A stretch of DNA of 42,285 nucleotides from Planctomycetales bacterium. GTDB taxonomy: Bacteria > Planctomycetota > Planctomycetia > Isosphaerales > Isosphaeraceae. The number at the start of each line of letters is the position of its first letter. The stretch's first letter is position 1. The position numbers were made by a program, and so were the translations under genes. The notes under the pieces were generated by a model, which saw nothing but the letters and a program-made list of their open reading frames with translations, ran no database searches and had not been told where the DNA came from. The DNA lies in contig DAIDKV010000192.1 in NCBI GenBank assembly GCA_027449865.1, forward strand, positions 1 through 42,285, read 5' to 3'. Shown one piece after another: positions 24,373 to 33,020 of the stretch.

Positions 24373-27288
24373 ATGGCGGACTATCATCAGATTGTCGAGC
24401 AGATCCGGATGGCGCTCCACGCGGGCGACCCGGGCGTTAATGGTCGCCTGGCGGGGCTTGCCTCGGCCTATGCCGACGCCTGTTCCGAGGCAGCCCTCCG
24501 GCTCGCCCGATGTCATCGCCTGCTCCAGCAGGGACTTCGTTCCGAGGCCATTCAGCTTGCCGAAGACGAGCCGAAACTGCTCGACTTGCTCACCGTCCTT
24601 GACTTTCCCGAGCGCGCCGAGTGGGACGACCTCATCCAGATGCGCGGCCTGGCCGTGGCGCCCCGGATCTCGCTCGAGCCAGCCCGGCTGCTCAACGAGG
24701 CGTATGCCGAGGAAGACCCACTCCAGGATCTGTTGCGTCGACACCGTCGGCTGGCGCTCCAGCGATCGCCGCTTCGCGTCCGGATCTCGGTCCTTCGCGA
24801 GCTGGCGAAGCACGACCCGGGCAATCCCATCTGGACGGAAGACCTGCGCTCCTTCGAGAAGTTCCGGCTCCTCCAGATCCAGGACGAGGCGACGGAAGGC
24901 CTGCGCCGTCAGGACCCGGAATGGACGGCCCGGCTGGTCGCCGAGGTCGAGCAGCCGATCTGGACCGAACCGCCGCCAACGACTCTGGTTCAGTCGCTCC
25001 GGAAACTCGACGCTCAGGTGCGGGGCGATCGGGCGCGCGAGGCACTCGGCGAAGCCGCTGCCCGGCTTGACGAGGCCGTCAACTCCGGTGACCCGATCCG
25101 AGGCCGACTCGCCCGTCGAGAGTGGTCAAGGCTGGTCGCCGCCGCCTCGGTCCCCGGCGATGATCCGATCCTCGCCCGCGCCCGGCCGGCTCTCGACTGG
25201 CTCGACCACCAGGACCAGATCGACCACGAAAACCGGGAGCATGCCGAGGCCATCGCCCGCCTCGTCCGCGCCCTGGATTACCCCGGGCGCATCCTCCCCG
25301 AAGAGCTGGAGCGGCTCGCTCACGATGTCCAGTCGCACGGCGAGGGACTTCCCGAAAACCTCCGGCTGCGCTACATCACCCGGCTTCGCGAGGCCGAATC
25401 ACATCAATCGAGGCGACGTCACCTGATCGCTGCCGGCTCCGCCGCCGCGGTCCTGTTCGTCGGCTTCCTTATTTACATGGCCGCGCACGCTCAGTCGCGG
25501 GCCAACGCGGCCGACCGCGCGGCGCAGTCGATCAGCGATCTGGTCGAACTGGGCGAGATCGAGCAGGCAGCCGCGCAGGTGAAGCGGCTGGAATCGGCGG
25601 ATCCCGACCTCCTCCAGTATCCGGCGCTGGTTGAGGTGCGTCAGCGGGTCGAGGCCTCGCAGTCGAAGGAAGCCGACCGAGCGCTGGCCTTCGACAAGGC
25701 GATGAGAGAGGCTCAGTCGGCTCCGATCACGGGCGAGCCCCCGAGGGCGCTGGAGACGGCCCGGTCGCTCGCCCGGATCGACACGGAAAAGGCGCAGGTG
25801 GATGACCTGGTGAAGCGACGGGCCGCCACTCTCGCCGCGGAGGCCGACCGTCGCGAGAAAGAGCTGGCGCCCCGGCTCGATGCGATCGCCGCGGCCATCG
25901 ATCAGGTCGAGGCTCGCTCGAAATCCGACGGGGGCGTCCCGGCCGAGCTCTCCGAGTCGATGGCCGGAGCCCGGCAATCGATCGCCGAGCTGACTCCTGC
26001 CGCGACCTCGGCAGGCGACGTCGTCCGCAACCGACTGCGTGGTCTCTCCGATCGCCTTGACGCGGTGGGTGCCCGGATGGAGGGCCGCGCCCGGCGTGGC
26101 CGGCTGGAATCGGCCCTCACCGCGGCTGTCACGGGTGCCCCGGTTTTTGACGCTGCCCGATTCGCCTCGGCCATGCAGGAATACGCCCGCGCTTTCCCCG
26201 ACGCGCCCCGCGCCCGCGCGTTTGGCGAGACCCTCCGCGACCAGGCTGTCTGGGACGCCCTGGCCGAGTGGGGCCGTCGCTCGGCCGGATGGAGTCCCGG
26301 CCGCCCCGCGATCCCGTCGAAGGAGGCCATGGTTCGGGCCGAGCAGTGTCGGCAGTACCTGACCCAGTTCCCGGCCTCGCCCGACGCCGCGCGGATCGAC
26401 GCTTACCGGGCCGAGATGGAGGCCATGGGTCATCGATCGGCCGACGGGGCCCTCGGCAATCTTCAGAAGCTGATGACCGACCTCCTGGTCGACCACCTCT
26501 GGATGGTGACGGTTCGACCGCCGGCCTCAAGCGGTCCGCATCGCTACTACGTCTTCGAGGAACCGAAAGCCGGCGCCCGGTCACTCCGATACCTCGCCGG
26601 CTACGACGGCCAGGAGAAGACGTACAACGTCGTCCCCGACTGGGTCGAGAAAATCGAGCTCTCGCCCCAGACTCACGTCTCGCAGAAGTTCAAGCCGATC
26701 CTTTCTCAGGACGCCGCCCGAATCGACTGGGAATCCACCGTGCTCGACCTGCTCGGCCAGGTCCGCAACCAGACCGCGATGGACCCGATCTTGAAGGTGG
26801 CGCTGCTTCGCAAGATTCTTGAGCTGGGCTTCGAGGGGAGCGAACCGCTCCGCCGCGTCCTGGGCAGTCTCCGCGAGCAAATCGACCGTGCCGAGATCGA
26901 TATCAACGTCCCCTGGATGGACCCCGAGAGCCGGGAGGCCGACCAGGTTCGACCCCGGGCGCGGGCGTTTCTCCAGAAGTGGACCGATCCGTCGGACCTT
27001 CGACGCGAGGTGATCGCGCGCCGGGCCGAGACGGAGCGCGTGCTAACCGCTCGTCCCCGGGCGATCGGGTGGCTCGCCCGAGAGCCGCGGGGCTGGGTCG
27101 TTCGGACGGGCGAATCGATTCCCCGGCAAGGCTCGCTCCGAATCGCGGTCCCCTCGGCGGCCGACAAGGCGGCCTGGAAGAACGTCGGCACGATCAAGGA
27201 TGGTCAACCGCGTCTTGAAGTTCGCGAGGATCCCGCGCTGGCCGAGGGCCGGCCGGTCTTCGTTGTCGAGGACGCCGTCTCTTCCTGA
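24373..27288 (+). CDS. very large alpha-helical protein with one membrane helix, partner of the GAP1-N2 protein
   Basis: A 971-residue protein not recognised by family. The N-terminal 345 residues are helical and repetitive in style (MADYHQIVEQIRMALHAGD, LRLARCHRLLQQGLRSEAIQLAEDE), resembling a TPR-like or alpha-solenoid fold rich in Arg, Leu and Glu. One membrane helix lies at about 350-370 (HLIAAGSAAAVLFVGFLIYMAAHA). After it come coiled-coil-like helices (IEQAAAQVKRLESADPDLL; KELAPRLDAIAAAIDQVEARS) to about 580, then mixed segments, and from about 700 a more globular part (LLVDHLWMVTVRPPASSGPHRYYVFEEPKAG). The final 150 residues contain a helical bundle and a beta-like end. No NTPase motif, protease site or signal peptide is visible. 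It lies 16 nt from the GAP1-N2 gene with matching single-span topology, which suggests the two form a complex. Confidence 0.85.
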   Translation: MADYHQIVEQIRMALHAGDPGVNGRLAGLASAYADACSEAALRLARCHRLLQQGLRSEAIQLAEDEPKLLDLLTVLDFPERAEWDDLIQMRGLAVAPRISLEPARLLNEAYAEEDPLQDLLRRHRRLALQRSPLRVRISVLRELAKHDPGNPIWTEDLRSFEKFRLLQIQDEATEGLRRQDPEWTARLVAEVEQPIWTEPPPTTLVQSLRKLDAQVRGDRAREALGEAAARLDEAVNSGDPIRGRLARREWSRLVAAASVPGDDPILARARPALDWLDHQDQIDHENREHAEAIARLVRALDYPGRILPEELERLAHDVQSHGEGLPENLRLRYITRLREAESHQSRRRHLIAAGSAAAVLFVGFLIYMAAHAQSRANAADRAAQSISDLVELGEIEQAAAQVKRLESADPDLLQYPALVEVRQRVEASQSKEADRALAFDKAMREAQSAPITGEPPRALETARSLARIDTEKAQVDDLVKRRAATLAAEADRREKELAPRLDAIAAAIDQVEARSKSDGGVPAELSESMAGARQSIAELTPAATSAGDVVRNRLRGLSDRLDAVGARMEGRARRGRLESALTAAVTGAPVFDAARFASAMQEYARAFPDAPRARAFGETLRDQAVWDALAEWGRRSAGWSPGRPAIPSKEAMVRAEQCRQYLTQFPASPDAARIDAYRAEMEAMGHRSADGALGNLQKLMTDLLVDHLWMVTVRPPASSGPHRYYVFEEPKAGARSLRYLAGYDGQEKTYNVVPDWVEKIELSPQTHVSQKFKPILSQDAARIDWESTVLDLLGQVRNQTAMDPILKVALLRKILELGFEGSEPLRRVLGSLREQIDRAEIDINVPWMDPESREADQVRPRARAFLQKWTDPSDLRREVIARRAETERVLTARPRAIGWLAREPRGWVVRTGESIPRQGSLRIAVPSAADKAAWKNVGTIKDGQPRLEVREDPALAEGRPVFVVEDAVSS

Positions 27289-27331
27289 GAACTCCTCTTC
27301 ACTTCCGATTTCAGCAAGGAGCCCCGATCCC

Positions 27332-28144
27332 ATGCCGGGCGACGAGACGTCGGAAACCTGGTATGTCCGGACGCGAGGACGGATCCTCGGCCCGCTGACC
27401 TGGTCGCAGCTTCGGGCCCTGCGCGATCGTGGCCAGCTTGCGCGTTTCGACCAGCTTTCGCGAGACCGCCAGGATTGGATATCCGCCGATCGGCTGGAGG
27501 CACTCTTCCCGACTGCTGGATCGTCAGGCGCGTTTGTCTCGGGATTCGAACCCTCGCCCAGCTGCCCGAGTCCCCGGCGCGAGCCCGCACCGGATTCGGA
27601 TGCCAATCCCAATATTTTCATGATGCTCGATCCGGAAGAAGAGCCATCGCAAGGGGTTGCATCGGCCATGCCGGCGGCCGACGCATCCAACGATTGGTAT
27701 TATGCTGAGGGCGGAACGCCGCAAGGCCCGGTCGGGCTCTCGGTGCTGGCCCGCCTGGCGAGCGAGGGACGGATCGGGCCAGCGACGCTCCACTGGCGGA
27801 GCGGTCTGGACCAGTGGACCCCCGGCGCCGACATACGCGAACTGAGCCGTCTCTGGCCCTCAGCGAGAAAATCGCCGGCCCCATCGACGCCCGAAAAGCC
27901 GGTCGCTCCGACCGTCCCGGTCGCCCCGCTCGCGATGATTAGTCTGATCGCGAACCTGCTTTGTGGGATTGGAAACGTCGCCTCGGTGATAGTCGGCGCG
28001 CTCGCCCTCCGCCAGATCGCCCGGTCCGGAGGAGAACTCTCGGGACGCCGGCACGCGATCGCCGGTATGGTCCTGGGGGTGGTCGGGCTCCTGATCTGCG
28101 TTATGTTCTATTTTTTGATCGCGAGCCGACCGCCCGTGCCGTAA
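27332..28144 (+). CDS. tandem GYF_2 domain protein with DUF4190 membrane tail
   Basis: A 270-residue protein starting at ATG 27332 behind AAGGAG. It has two GYF_2 modules: residues about 8-58 (WYVRTRGRILGPLTWSQLRAL...LEALFP) and about 125-175 (WYYAEGGTPQGPVGLSVLARLASEGRIGPATLHWRSGLDQW), each with the W-Y-x(n)-G-P pattern thought to bind proline-rich or other short peptides. They are joined by a disordered Pro/Ser/Asp linker. The C-terminal 80 residues are a DUF4190-type double membrane helix (LAMISLIANLLCGIGNVASVIVGALALRQIARSGG...IAGMVLGVVGLLICVMFYF). The GYF modules should face the cytoplasm as docking sites. It lies 43 nt after the large helical protein, and the Pro-rich linker of the GAP1-N2 protein is a plausible partner (inference). 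The gene is followed by a GC palindrome at 28210-28223. Confidence 0.88.
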   Translation: MPGDETSETWYVRTRGRILGPLTWSQLRALRDRGQLARFDQLSRDRQDWISADRLEALFPTAGSSGAFVSGFEPSPSCPSPRREPAPDSDANPNIFMMLDPEEEPSQGVASAMPAADASNDWYYAEGGTPQGPVGLSVLARLASEGRIGPATLHWRSGLDQWTPGADIRELSRLWPSARKSPAPSTPEKPVAPTVPVAPLAMISLIANLLCGIGNVASVIVGALALRQIARSGGELSGRRHAIAGMVLGVVGLLICVMFYFLIASRPPVP

Positions 28145-28466
28145 ATGCGCCGGAAACCTAACTTCGCGACTCAAGATCCCGCCGCTTCCAGCGAATACCG
28201 ATGGTGACCGGGGCGTACGCCCCTTGACCTTTCCGAGAATGACTTGCCATCATGCTCCGGTGGTCGCTCGGGGTCAGGCCAGGGCAATCCCGAATCATCC
28301 ACCCCGAGTCTGGCGGCCTCGTCCCCGAATGGCGCCTTTTCCCTGGAAAAGGGCTGCGGGGTATACTCCGAAAGCTCTCGGGGATAGACTGCATGGAATA
28401 ACCCTCGAAATCGTCGAGGATCACATCATCGGATCGACGGACGGCGAGTCGGACCGGAGACGGGGC
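28145..28466. other. 322-nt interval with palindromes and promoter-like elements before the M48 gene
   Basis: No gene is seen. It contains GGGGCGTACGCCCC (28210-28223), a perfect palindrome 65 nt after the GYF gene; CCTTTTCC-CT-GGAAAAGG (28335-28352), an 8-bp dyad; and the -10-like hexamers TATACT (28362-28367, preceded by GGGG) and TAGACT (28385-28390). The dyad sits where the -35 region of the first hexamer would be, so a regulated promoter for the M48 protease is plausible. Confidence 0.4.
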
Positions 28467-29723
28467 ATGGAACGAGCTGAGGCCGGCACGTTGCGAACCG
28501 CGCTCTGCCCCGATTGTGAATCGGAGGCGGAAGGGAGGGCGTTCGGCATCGCGGCCAGCCGCGAGGAGCGTTCGGCGTGTCCCCGATGCGGAGCGCCCGT
28601 GGATGGCGGAGAGCGTCGGATTTCTTTGGGTGTTTCGGCTCCGCAAGGTTCATCCGCGGTGCAGACGATGGCGGTGGGCGGGCTGGGGCTGGCCTGGCGG
28701 AACCTGGTCCTCCGGGTGATCGAGCGGATGTACTGGTGTGGGACATGCCTTCTTTCGCTAGGGCTTCTTGCCTGCGGGGGATGTGTTCCGGTTGTCCGGG
28801 CCTGGCTCCGGAATCAGATCAACGACTGGCCGGAAGTGGTTGCGAGCCTTGGCGGGCTCTGGTTCCGGGTGGAGACGCTTGACCCGGACAGTGACCTCGG
28901 CCCGGTTCTGGGGCGAGTCGATGCGCCGCAATTGTTCGCGACCATTGATGCCGTGGGTCGTCGCCTGGGTGTGAAGCCGCCGGGACAGGTCCGGCTGACG
29001 TATCTACCATGCTGTGGCGTGGTGGCATGGGGGCGATCTCGGGCCCTGATCATCGGGCTGCCGCTGTTCCGGGTGCTGACCCAGTGCGAACTGCGGGCGG
29101 TGATCGCGCACGAGCTGGCGCATCTGGCACGCGGTGACGCAACCCGGGCGGCGCGCTCGGCGAGGTTTGTCGAGGCGATGGAGCTGGCCTTCGAGCGCGA
29201 GAGCCATCGACTTCGAGGTCCGCTCGGAGCCTGGGCGCGGTTCTGCCTCGACGAGTGCTCCCGGCTGATCGAGCCAGTCGCCCGGTCGCAGGAGACGCGT
29301 GCCGATCGGTTCTCGGCGCTGGTTGCCGGGGGGAGCGCGGCCTCTTCGGCGCTGGTGAAGGTGGCGGTGGTGCAACCGCTCTTTCGCGAATTACTCGAAG
29401 CCTACGACCCATCCGAAGCCGACGGTCAGAACCTTTACGCGTTCTTTCGGACGTTCTGGTATCGCCTTCCCGCGGATGTGCATTCAGCGATGCGCCTGAG
29501 CGTCCTGGCCCGCCGCGAGCATCACACCGACCCCGCGCATCCCCCCCTGCCCGACCGCGTCGCCGCCTTGCAGTCGTATCCCGACCGGGCCGTCCACAAC
29601 GGCGATCTGCAACCGGCGACGACGTTCCTCGGCGATCCTGAGATTTTCGAGCAGATGCTACATAATCGCCTCTTCGCGTTGCCATCGGTCGAGCCGAGCG
29701 TCTTCCATCGGGCTTGCTCGTGA
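28467..29723 (+). CDS. zinc-ribbon M48-family membrane metalloprotease
   Basis: A 418-residue protein from ATG 28467 (GGAG upstream; the frame extends to 28224 without coding character). The N-terminus has a zinc ribbon, CPDC...CPRC, separated by 22 residues. One or two membrane helices lie near 90-115 (YWCGTCLLSLGLLACGGCVPVV). The protease core has RALIIGLPLFRVLTQCELRAVIAHELAHLARGD with the zinc-binding HEXXH at 215-219; the third ligand is probably the Glu of SQETRADRFSAL (the E-x-x-x-D motif of M48). The C-terminal part has a substrate-groove-like helical region. M48 proteases such as HtpX degrade damaged membrane proteins. The N-terminal zinc ribbon is a frequent planctomycete addition and may bind partner proteins. 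It is on the same strand as the GAP1-N2 group but probably has its own promoter. Confidence 0.9.
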   Translation: MERAEAGTLRTALCPDCESEAEGRAFGIAASREERSACPRCGAPVDGGERRISLGVSAPQGSSAVQTMAVGGLGLAWRNLVLRVIERMYWCGTCLLSLGLLACGGCVPVVRAWLRNQINDWPEVVASLGGLWFRVETLDPDSDLGPVLGRVDAPQLFATIDAVGRRLGVKPPGQVRLTYLPCCGVVAWGRSRALIIGLPLFRVLTQCELRAVIAHELAHLARGDATRAARSARFVEAMELAFERESHRLRGPLGAWARFCLDECSRLIEPVARSQETRADRFSALVAGGSAASSALVKVAVVQPLFRELLEAYDPSEADGQNLYAFFRTFWYRLPADVHSAMRLSVLARREHHTDPAHPPLPDRVAALQSYPDRAVHNGDLQPATTFLGDPEIFEQMLHNRLFALPSVEPSVFHRACS

Positions 29724-29906
29724 CCTGAGGGCGAGCGACGACCATGTGAGGCACGTTCAGGGCGCAGGCTTTCCATCCCCCCGTTCGCCGGAGTTTCAGG
29801 GAAGGTCCGCGGGTTTCTTCGCGTCCCCTCTTCGGTCGGGGACTGGGGCCCGGTTAGGATGGAGGCAAGCCACCGAGGCGTTTTCATCCCGTACCGGAGA
29901 TCGCTT

Positions 29907-32900
29907 ATGTCCCAGCGATGGGCTGTCATCGCCGTTTTCACTTGCTTCACGGCGCTTTTCCTCGCTTGCTTTTTCCCGGTCTTTTTCCTCGGGCAGCAAT
30001 TTGGTTTCCGAGATGCCGCCCACTACTATTATCCGCTCTACCAGAAGGTCCAGCAGGAATGGGAGGCGGGACGCGTCCCGCTCTGGGAGATCGAGGAAAA
30101 TGCCGGGATGCCCCTGCTTGGCAACCCGACCGCGGCTGTCCTCTATCCTCCAAAAATCCTCTACACGGTTTTCCCCTATGCCTGGGGAGCGCGATTCTAT
30201 GTTGTCTTTCATACGGCTCTTGCCTTCGTCGCGGTGCTTGTTCTGTTGCGATCCTGGGGGACGAGCTGGACGGGGTCCGGAATCGCGGGTGTCAGTTATG
30301 CCTTCGGAGCGCCGATCCTGTTTCAGTCCGCGAACATCATCTATCTGGTGGGCGCGGCCTGGTTGCCGCTCGGATTCCACGCGGTTGATCAGTGGGCGCG
30401 TCGCGGACGTCGGTGGGCGTTGCTGGAGTTGGCGGCGGTGCTGGCGATGCTTTTGCTCGGGGGGGAGCCGCAATCGGGCTACCTGCTCGGGCTCGCGGGG
30501 ATTGGGTACGCCGCCGGTCTCGCGTGGGAGCGGGCCTCGGCACGCGCTCTTGATCGGCGCGTTGAGGGGCCGACGAGGCGGAATGGGTCGGGCCTCCTGT
30601 GGCTCTTGCTGGTGGTGATCGGGATCGCGATCTACGCAGCGGCAGTGATTGCCGGAGGATGCTGGACGCCTCGTCTGCGTCCTCATACACGACCGGCGTC
30701 ACCGCTGCCGTGGATGGAGTATTTCCCAGTTGGAGTGACGGCGGTCTGGGGACTCTTCGGGATCAGTTTTCTGGTTCGATGGCGATGGAAAAAACGGTCG
30801 CCACTCGGGGTTGCGTGGCTTGGCCTGGGGCTTGCGGCGGCGCTCTCCGTCCTGGTGGCCGGGGCGCAGCTCCTGCCGGTGCTGGAGTTCACCCAGCGGA
30901 CGAGTCGGGCCGCCCAGTCGGGGCCTCACGACATCTATCCGTTCAGCCTGGAGCCGACCCGGCTTGCGGGCCTCATCTGGCCCAACGTGCTGGGAAACTC
31001 GTTCGGTGGAAACGATTCGTGGGCCGAGCGGATCCGGCCGCCCGGGTCGTCGCCCCATCTCTGGGTGCCCTCGCTGTATCTCGGTGGGCTAACGTTGGCC
31101 CTGGCTCTCGCGACGATGGCCGTTCGACGAGGAACGCCGTGGCGTATCTGGCTCTCGATCATCGTGATCGTCGGGGTGCTGGGGAGCCTGGGAAAATACA
31201 CGAGTCCGATCTGGATGGCCCGGGCGATTGCCGAGGGACATCTGCCGATGGCTCAGGGGTTGCAGGACCATGAGCCGGGTCCGCGTGAGATGACGATCGA
31301 TCTGGATCGGGTTGCGCCCTCGCTCCGGCCGCTGATCGGCCAGCTTGGACCGCTCGATACCGACATGGACACGCCAATCCGCGAGGACGATTTCCTCCGC
31401 GACGGCGACGGAGGGATCTACTGGCTTCTCTCGATGCTGCTGCCGGGCTTCCGCCAGTTTCGATATCCGGCCAAGCTCTTCACTCTGACCGCCATGGGAC
31501 TCTCGGCCCTCGCGGGGCTTGGCTGGGACTCGCTCAGCCGCGGCGGAGCCCGACGGGCGACGATTCTCAACGGTCTTTTGCTGGCTCTCAGCCTGGTTCT
31601 TCTCGCAGCCGCACTCATCGGCCGAGGGCCGATCCTTGCCTGGTTTGGCTCCGAGCAGGTCGGATCGCTTTATGGGGCGCCTCGACCTTCGGCGATGTAC
31701 CAGGCGATGGTCCGTGGACTCGCGCAGGGTTCGGTTGTACTGGCGATCGGGCTGGTCGCGATCCGGATGGCGGCCGTCGGTAGAGCCCGCGCCGCGGGGA
31801 CGCTCGCCCTGGTGCTCGTCGCCGCCGACCTCGGACTCGCCAATAGCCATTATGTGATTACCATCCCCCAGTCGGCGCTCGAGGGCGAGCCAGAACTGCT
31901 CCGGGTGATCCGCGAGGCCGAGCGCGTTGACCCGGCCCCGGGGCCGTACCGCGTGCATCGAATGCCGATCTGGAATCCCATTCAGTGGCATTCCGTGGCC
32001 TCATCCGACCGAAGTACCGAGATCGTTCAATGGGAGCGTGGCACGCTTCAGCCGAAGTACGGGATTCCTTATGGACTCGAATACACCCACACGGTCGGCG
32101 TCGCCGAGCTTTACGAGTATGAATGGTTCTACGGCGCCTTTCCCTGGACGATCCGCGACCCGAAGATGGCCCGCGATCTGGGCGTCTCGGTCGGCGATCG
32201 TGTGGTGTATTATCCACGACGATCGTTCGACATGTGGAATACCCGATACTTTGTCGTGCCGATGCTGAGCCGATGGGACGACTCATTCCGCGGGTATGCC
32301 GCACTTCTGATCGACGGCAAGACGATCTATCCCGACGCGAAGACTCTCCGGCCCTCAAAAGGCGTGGATCACACTCGGGAGTGGACGGAGCAGAAGGATT
32401 ATCGGGTGTTGCGGAACCTTCGGCCCAACTCGCGGGCCTGGGTCGTTCACAGGTATCGCTCCATAGATACCCCCCGCGCTCTCGATCCGGGCAAGGAGCG
32501 GCAGAGGGCCGTCAAGGAGATCACCTACGACGCCGACCCCATCTGGAACGATTCGAGACGACGTGTCTTCGACTGGCGTGACCTCGTCTGGATCGAGTCG
32601 AACGATCTGGGCTCGCTCACCGGCGCTTTCTCGGAGCGATCGGTCGAGTCCTCGGAGGTTGTGACCGTGAAGTATCCATCGCCGACGCGAGTCGAGCTGG
32701 ATGTGCACCTCGAAACCCCCGGGATGGTTGTTCTGGCCGATATCTTCTATCCTGGCTGGGAATTGACCATCGACGGCGTCGCCGCCCCGATCTACCGGGC
32801 GAATCGCGCGATGCGGGGCGCGGCGGTCAAGAAGGGCGATCACCATCTTGTTTACACCTACAACCCAGGATCGTTCCGGGTGGGGAAGATCCTCTCGGGG

Positions 32901-33020
32901 CTCGGCCTGCTGGCGATGCTGGTAGTGGCCGGATTCTGCAGGTTTCGGCCGGTCGATGAGTCGATCGTCGAGCGGGGCGAGCTCCAGCCCGAGACAACGA
33001 GCCAGGAGTTTACGTCATGA
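29907..33020 (+). CDS. YfhO-family multi-pass membrane protein (GT-C glycosyltransferase-like)
   Basis: A 1037-residue protein from ATG 29907 (GGAGAT 7 nt upstream; an earlier ATG at 29859 lacks a ribosome site). The N-terminal two-thirds has about a dozen membrane helices. An early loop has GFRDAAHYYYPLYQKVQQEWEAGRVPLWEIEENAGMPLLGNPTAAVLYPP, the YfhO/GT-C signature with an acidic pair thought to be catalytic. The soluble tail ends with the diagnostic YfhO stretch (VVLADIFYPGWELTIDGVAAPIYRANRAMRGAAVKKGDHHLVYTYNP) and one last helix. YfhO proteins are implicated in glycosylating lipoteichoic acid in Firmicutes and in other extracytoplasmic glycosyl transfer. Its stop overlaps the next start by 4 nt, so it acts together with a small secreted protein. 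The substrate is unknown. Confidence 0.92.
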   Translation: MSQRWAVIAVFTCFTALFLACFFPVFFLGQQFGFRDAAHYYYPLYQKVQQEWEAGRVPLWEIEENAGMPLLGNPTAAVLYPPKILYTVFPYAWGARFYVVFHTALAFVAVLVLLRSWGTSWTGSGIAGVSYAFGAPILFQSANIIYLVGAAWLPLGFHAVDQWARRGRRWALLELAAVLAMLLLGGEPQSGYLLGLAGIGYAAGLAWERASARALDRRVEGPTRRNGSGLLWLLLVVIGIAIYAAAVIAGGCWTPRLRPHTRPASPLPWMEYFPVGVTAVWGLFGISFLVRWRWKKRSPLGVAWLGLGLAAALSVLVAGAQLLPVLEFTQRTSRAAQSGPHDIYPFSLEPTRLAGLIWPNVLGNSFGGNDSWAERIRPPGSSPHLWVPSLYLGGLTLALALATMAVRRGTPWRIWLSIIVIVGVLGSLGKYTSPIWMARAIAEGHLPMAQGLQDHEPGPREMTIDLDRVAPSLRPLIGQLGPLDTDMDTPIREDDFLRDGDGGIYWLLSMLLPGFRQFRYPAKLFTLTAMGLSALAGLGWDSLSRGGARRATILNGLLLALSLVLLAAALIGRGPILAWFGSEQVGSLYGAPRPSAMYQAMVRGLAQGSVVLAIGLVAIRMAAVGRARAAGTLALVLVAADLGLANSHYVITIPQSALEGEPELLRVIREAERVDPAPGPYRVHRMPIWNPIQWHSVASSDRSTEIVQWERGTLQPKYGIPYGLEYTHTVGVAELYEYEWFYGAFPWTIRDPKMARDLGVSVGDRVVYYPRRSFDMWNTRYFVVPMLSRWDDSFRGYAALLIDGKTIYPDAKTLRPSKGVDHTREWTEQKDYRVLRNLRPNSRAWVVHRYRSIDTPRALDPGKERQRAVKEITYDADPIWNDSRRRVFDWRDLVWIESNDLGSLTGAFSERSVESSEVVTVKYPSPTRVELDVHLETPGMVVLADIFYPGWELTIDGVAAPIYRANRAMRGAAVKKGDHHLVYTYNPGSFRVGKILSGLGLLAMLVVAGFCRFRPVDESIVERGELQPETTSQEFTS

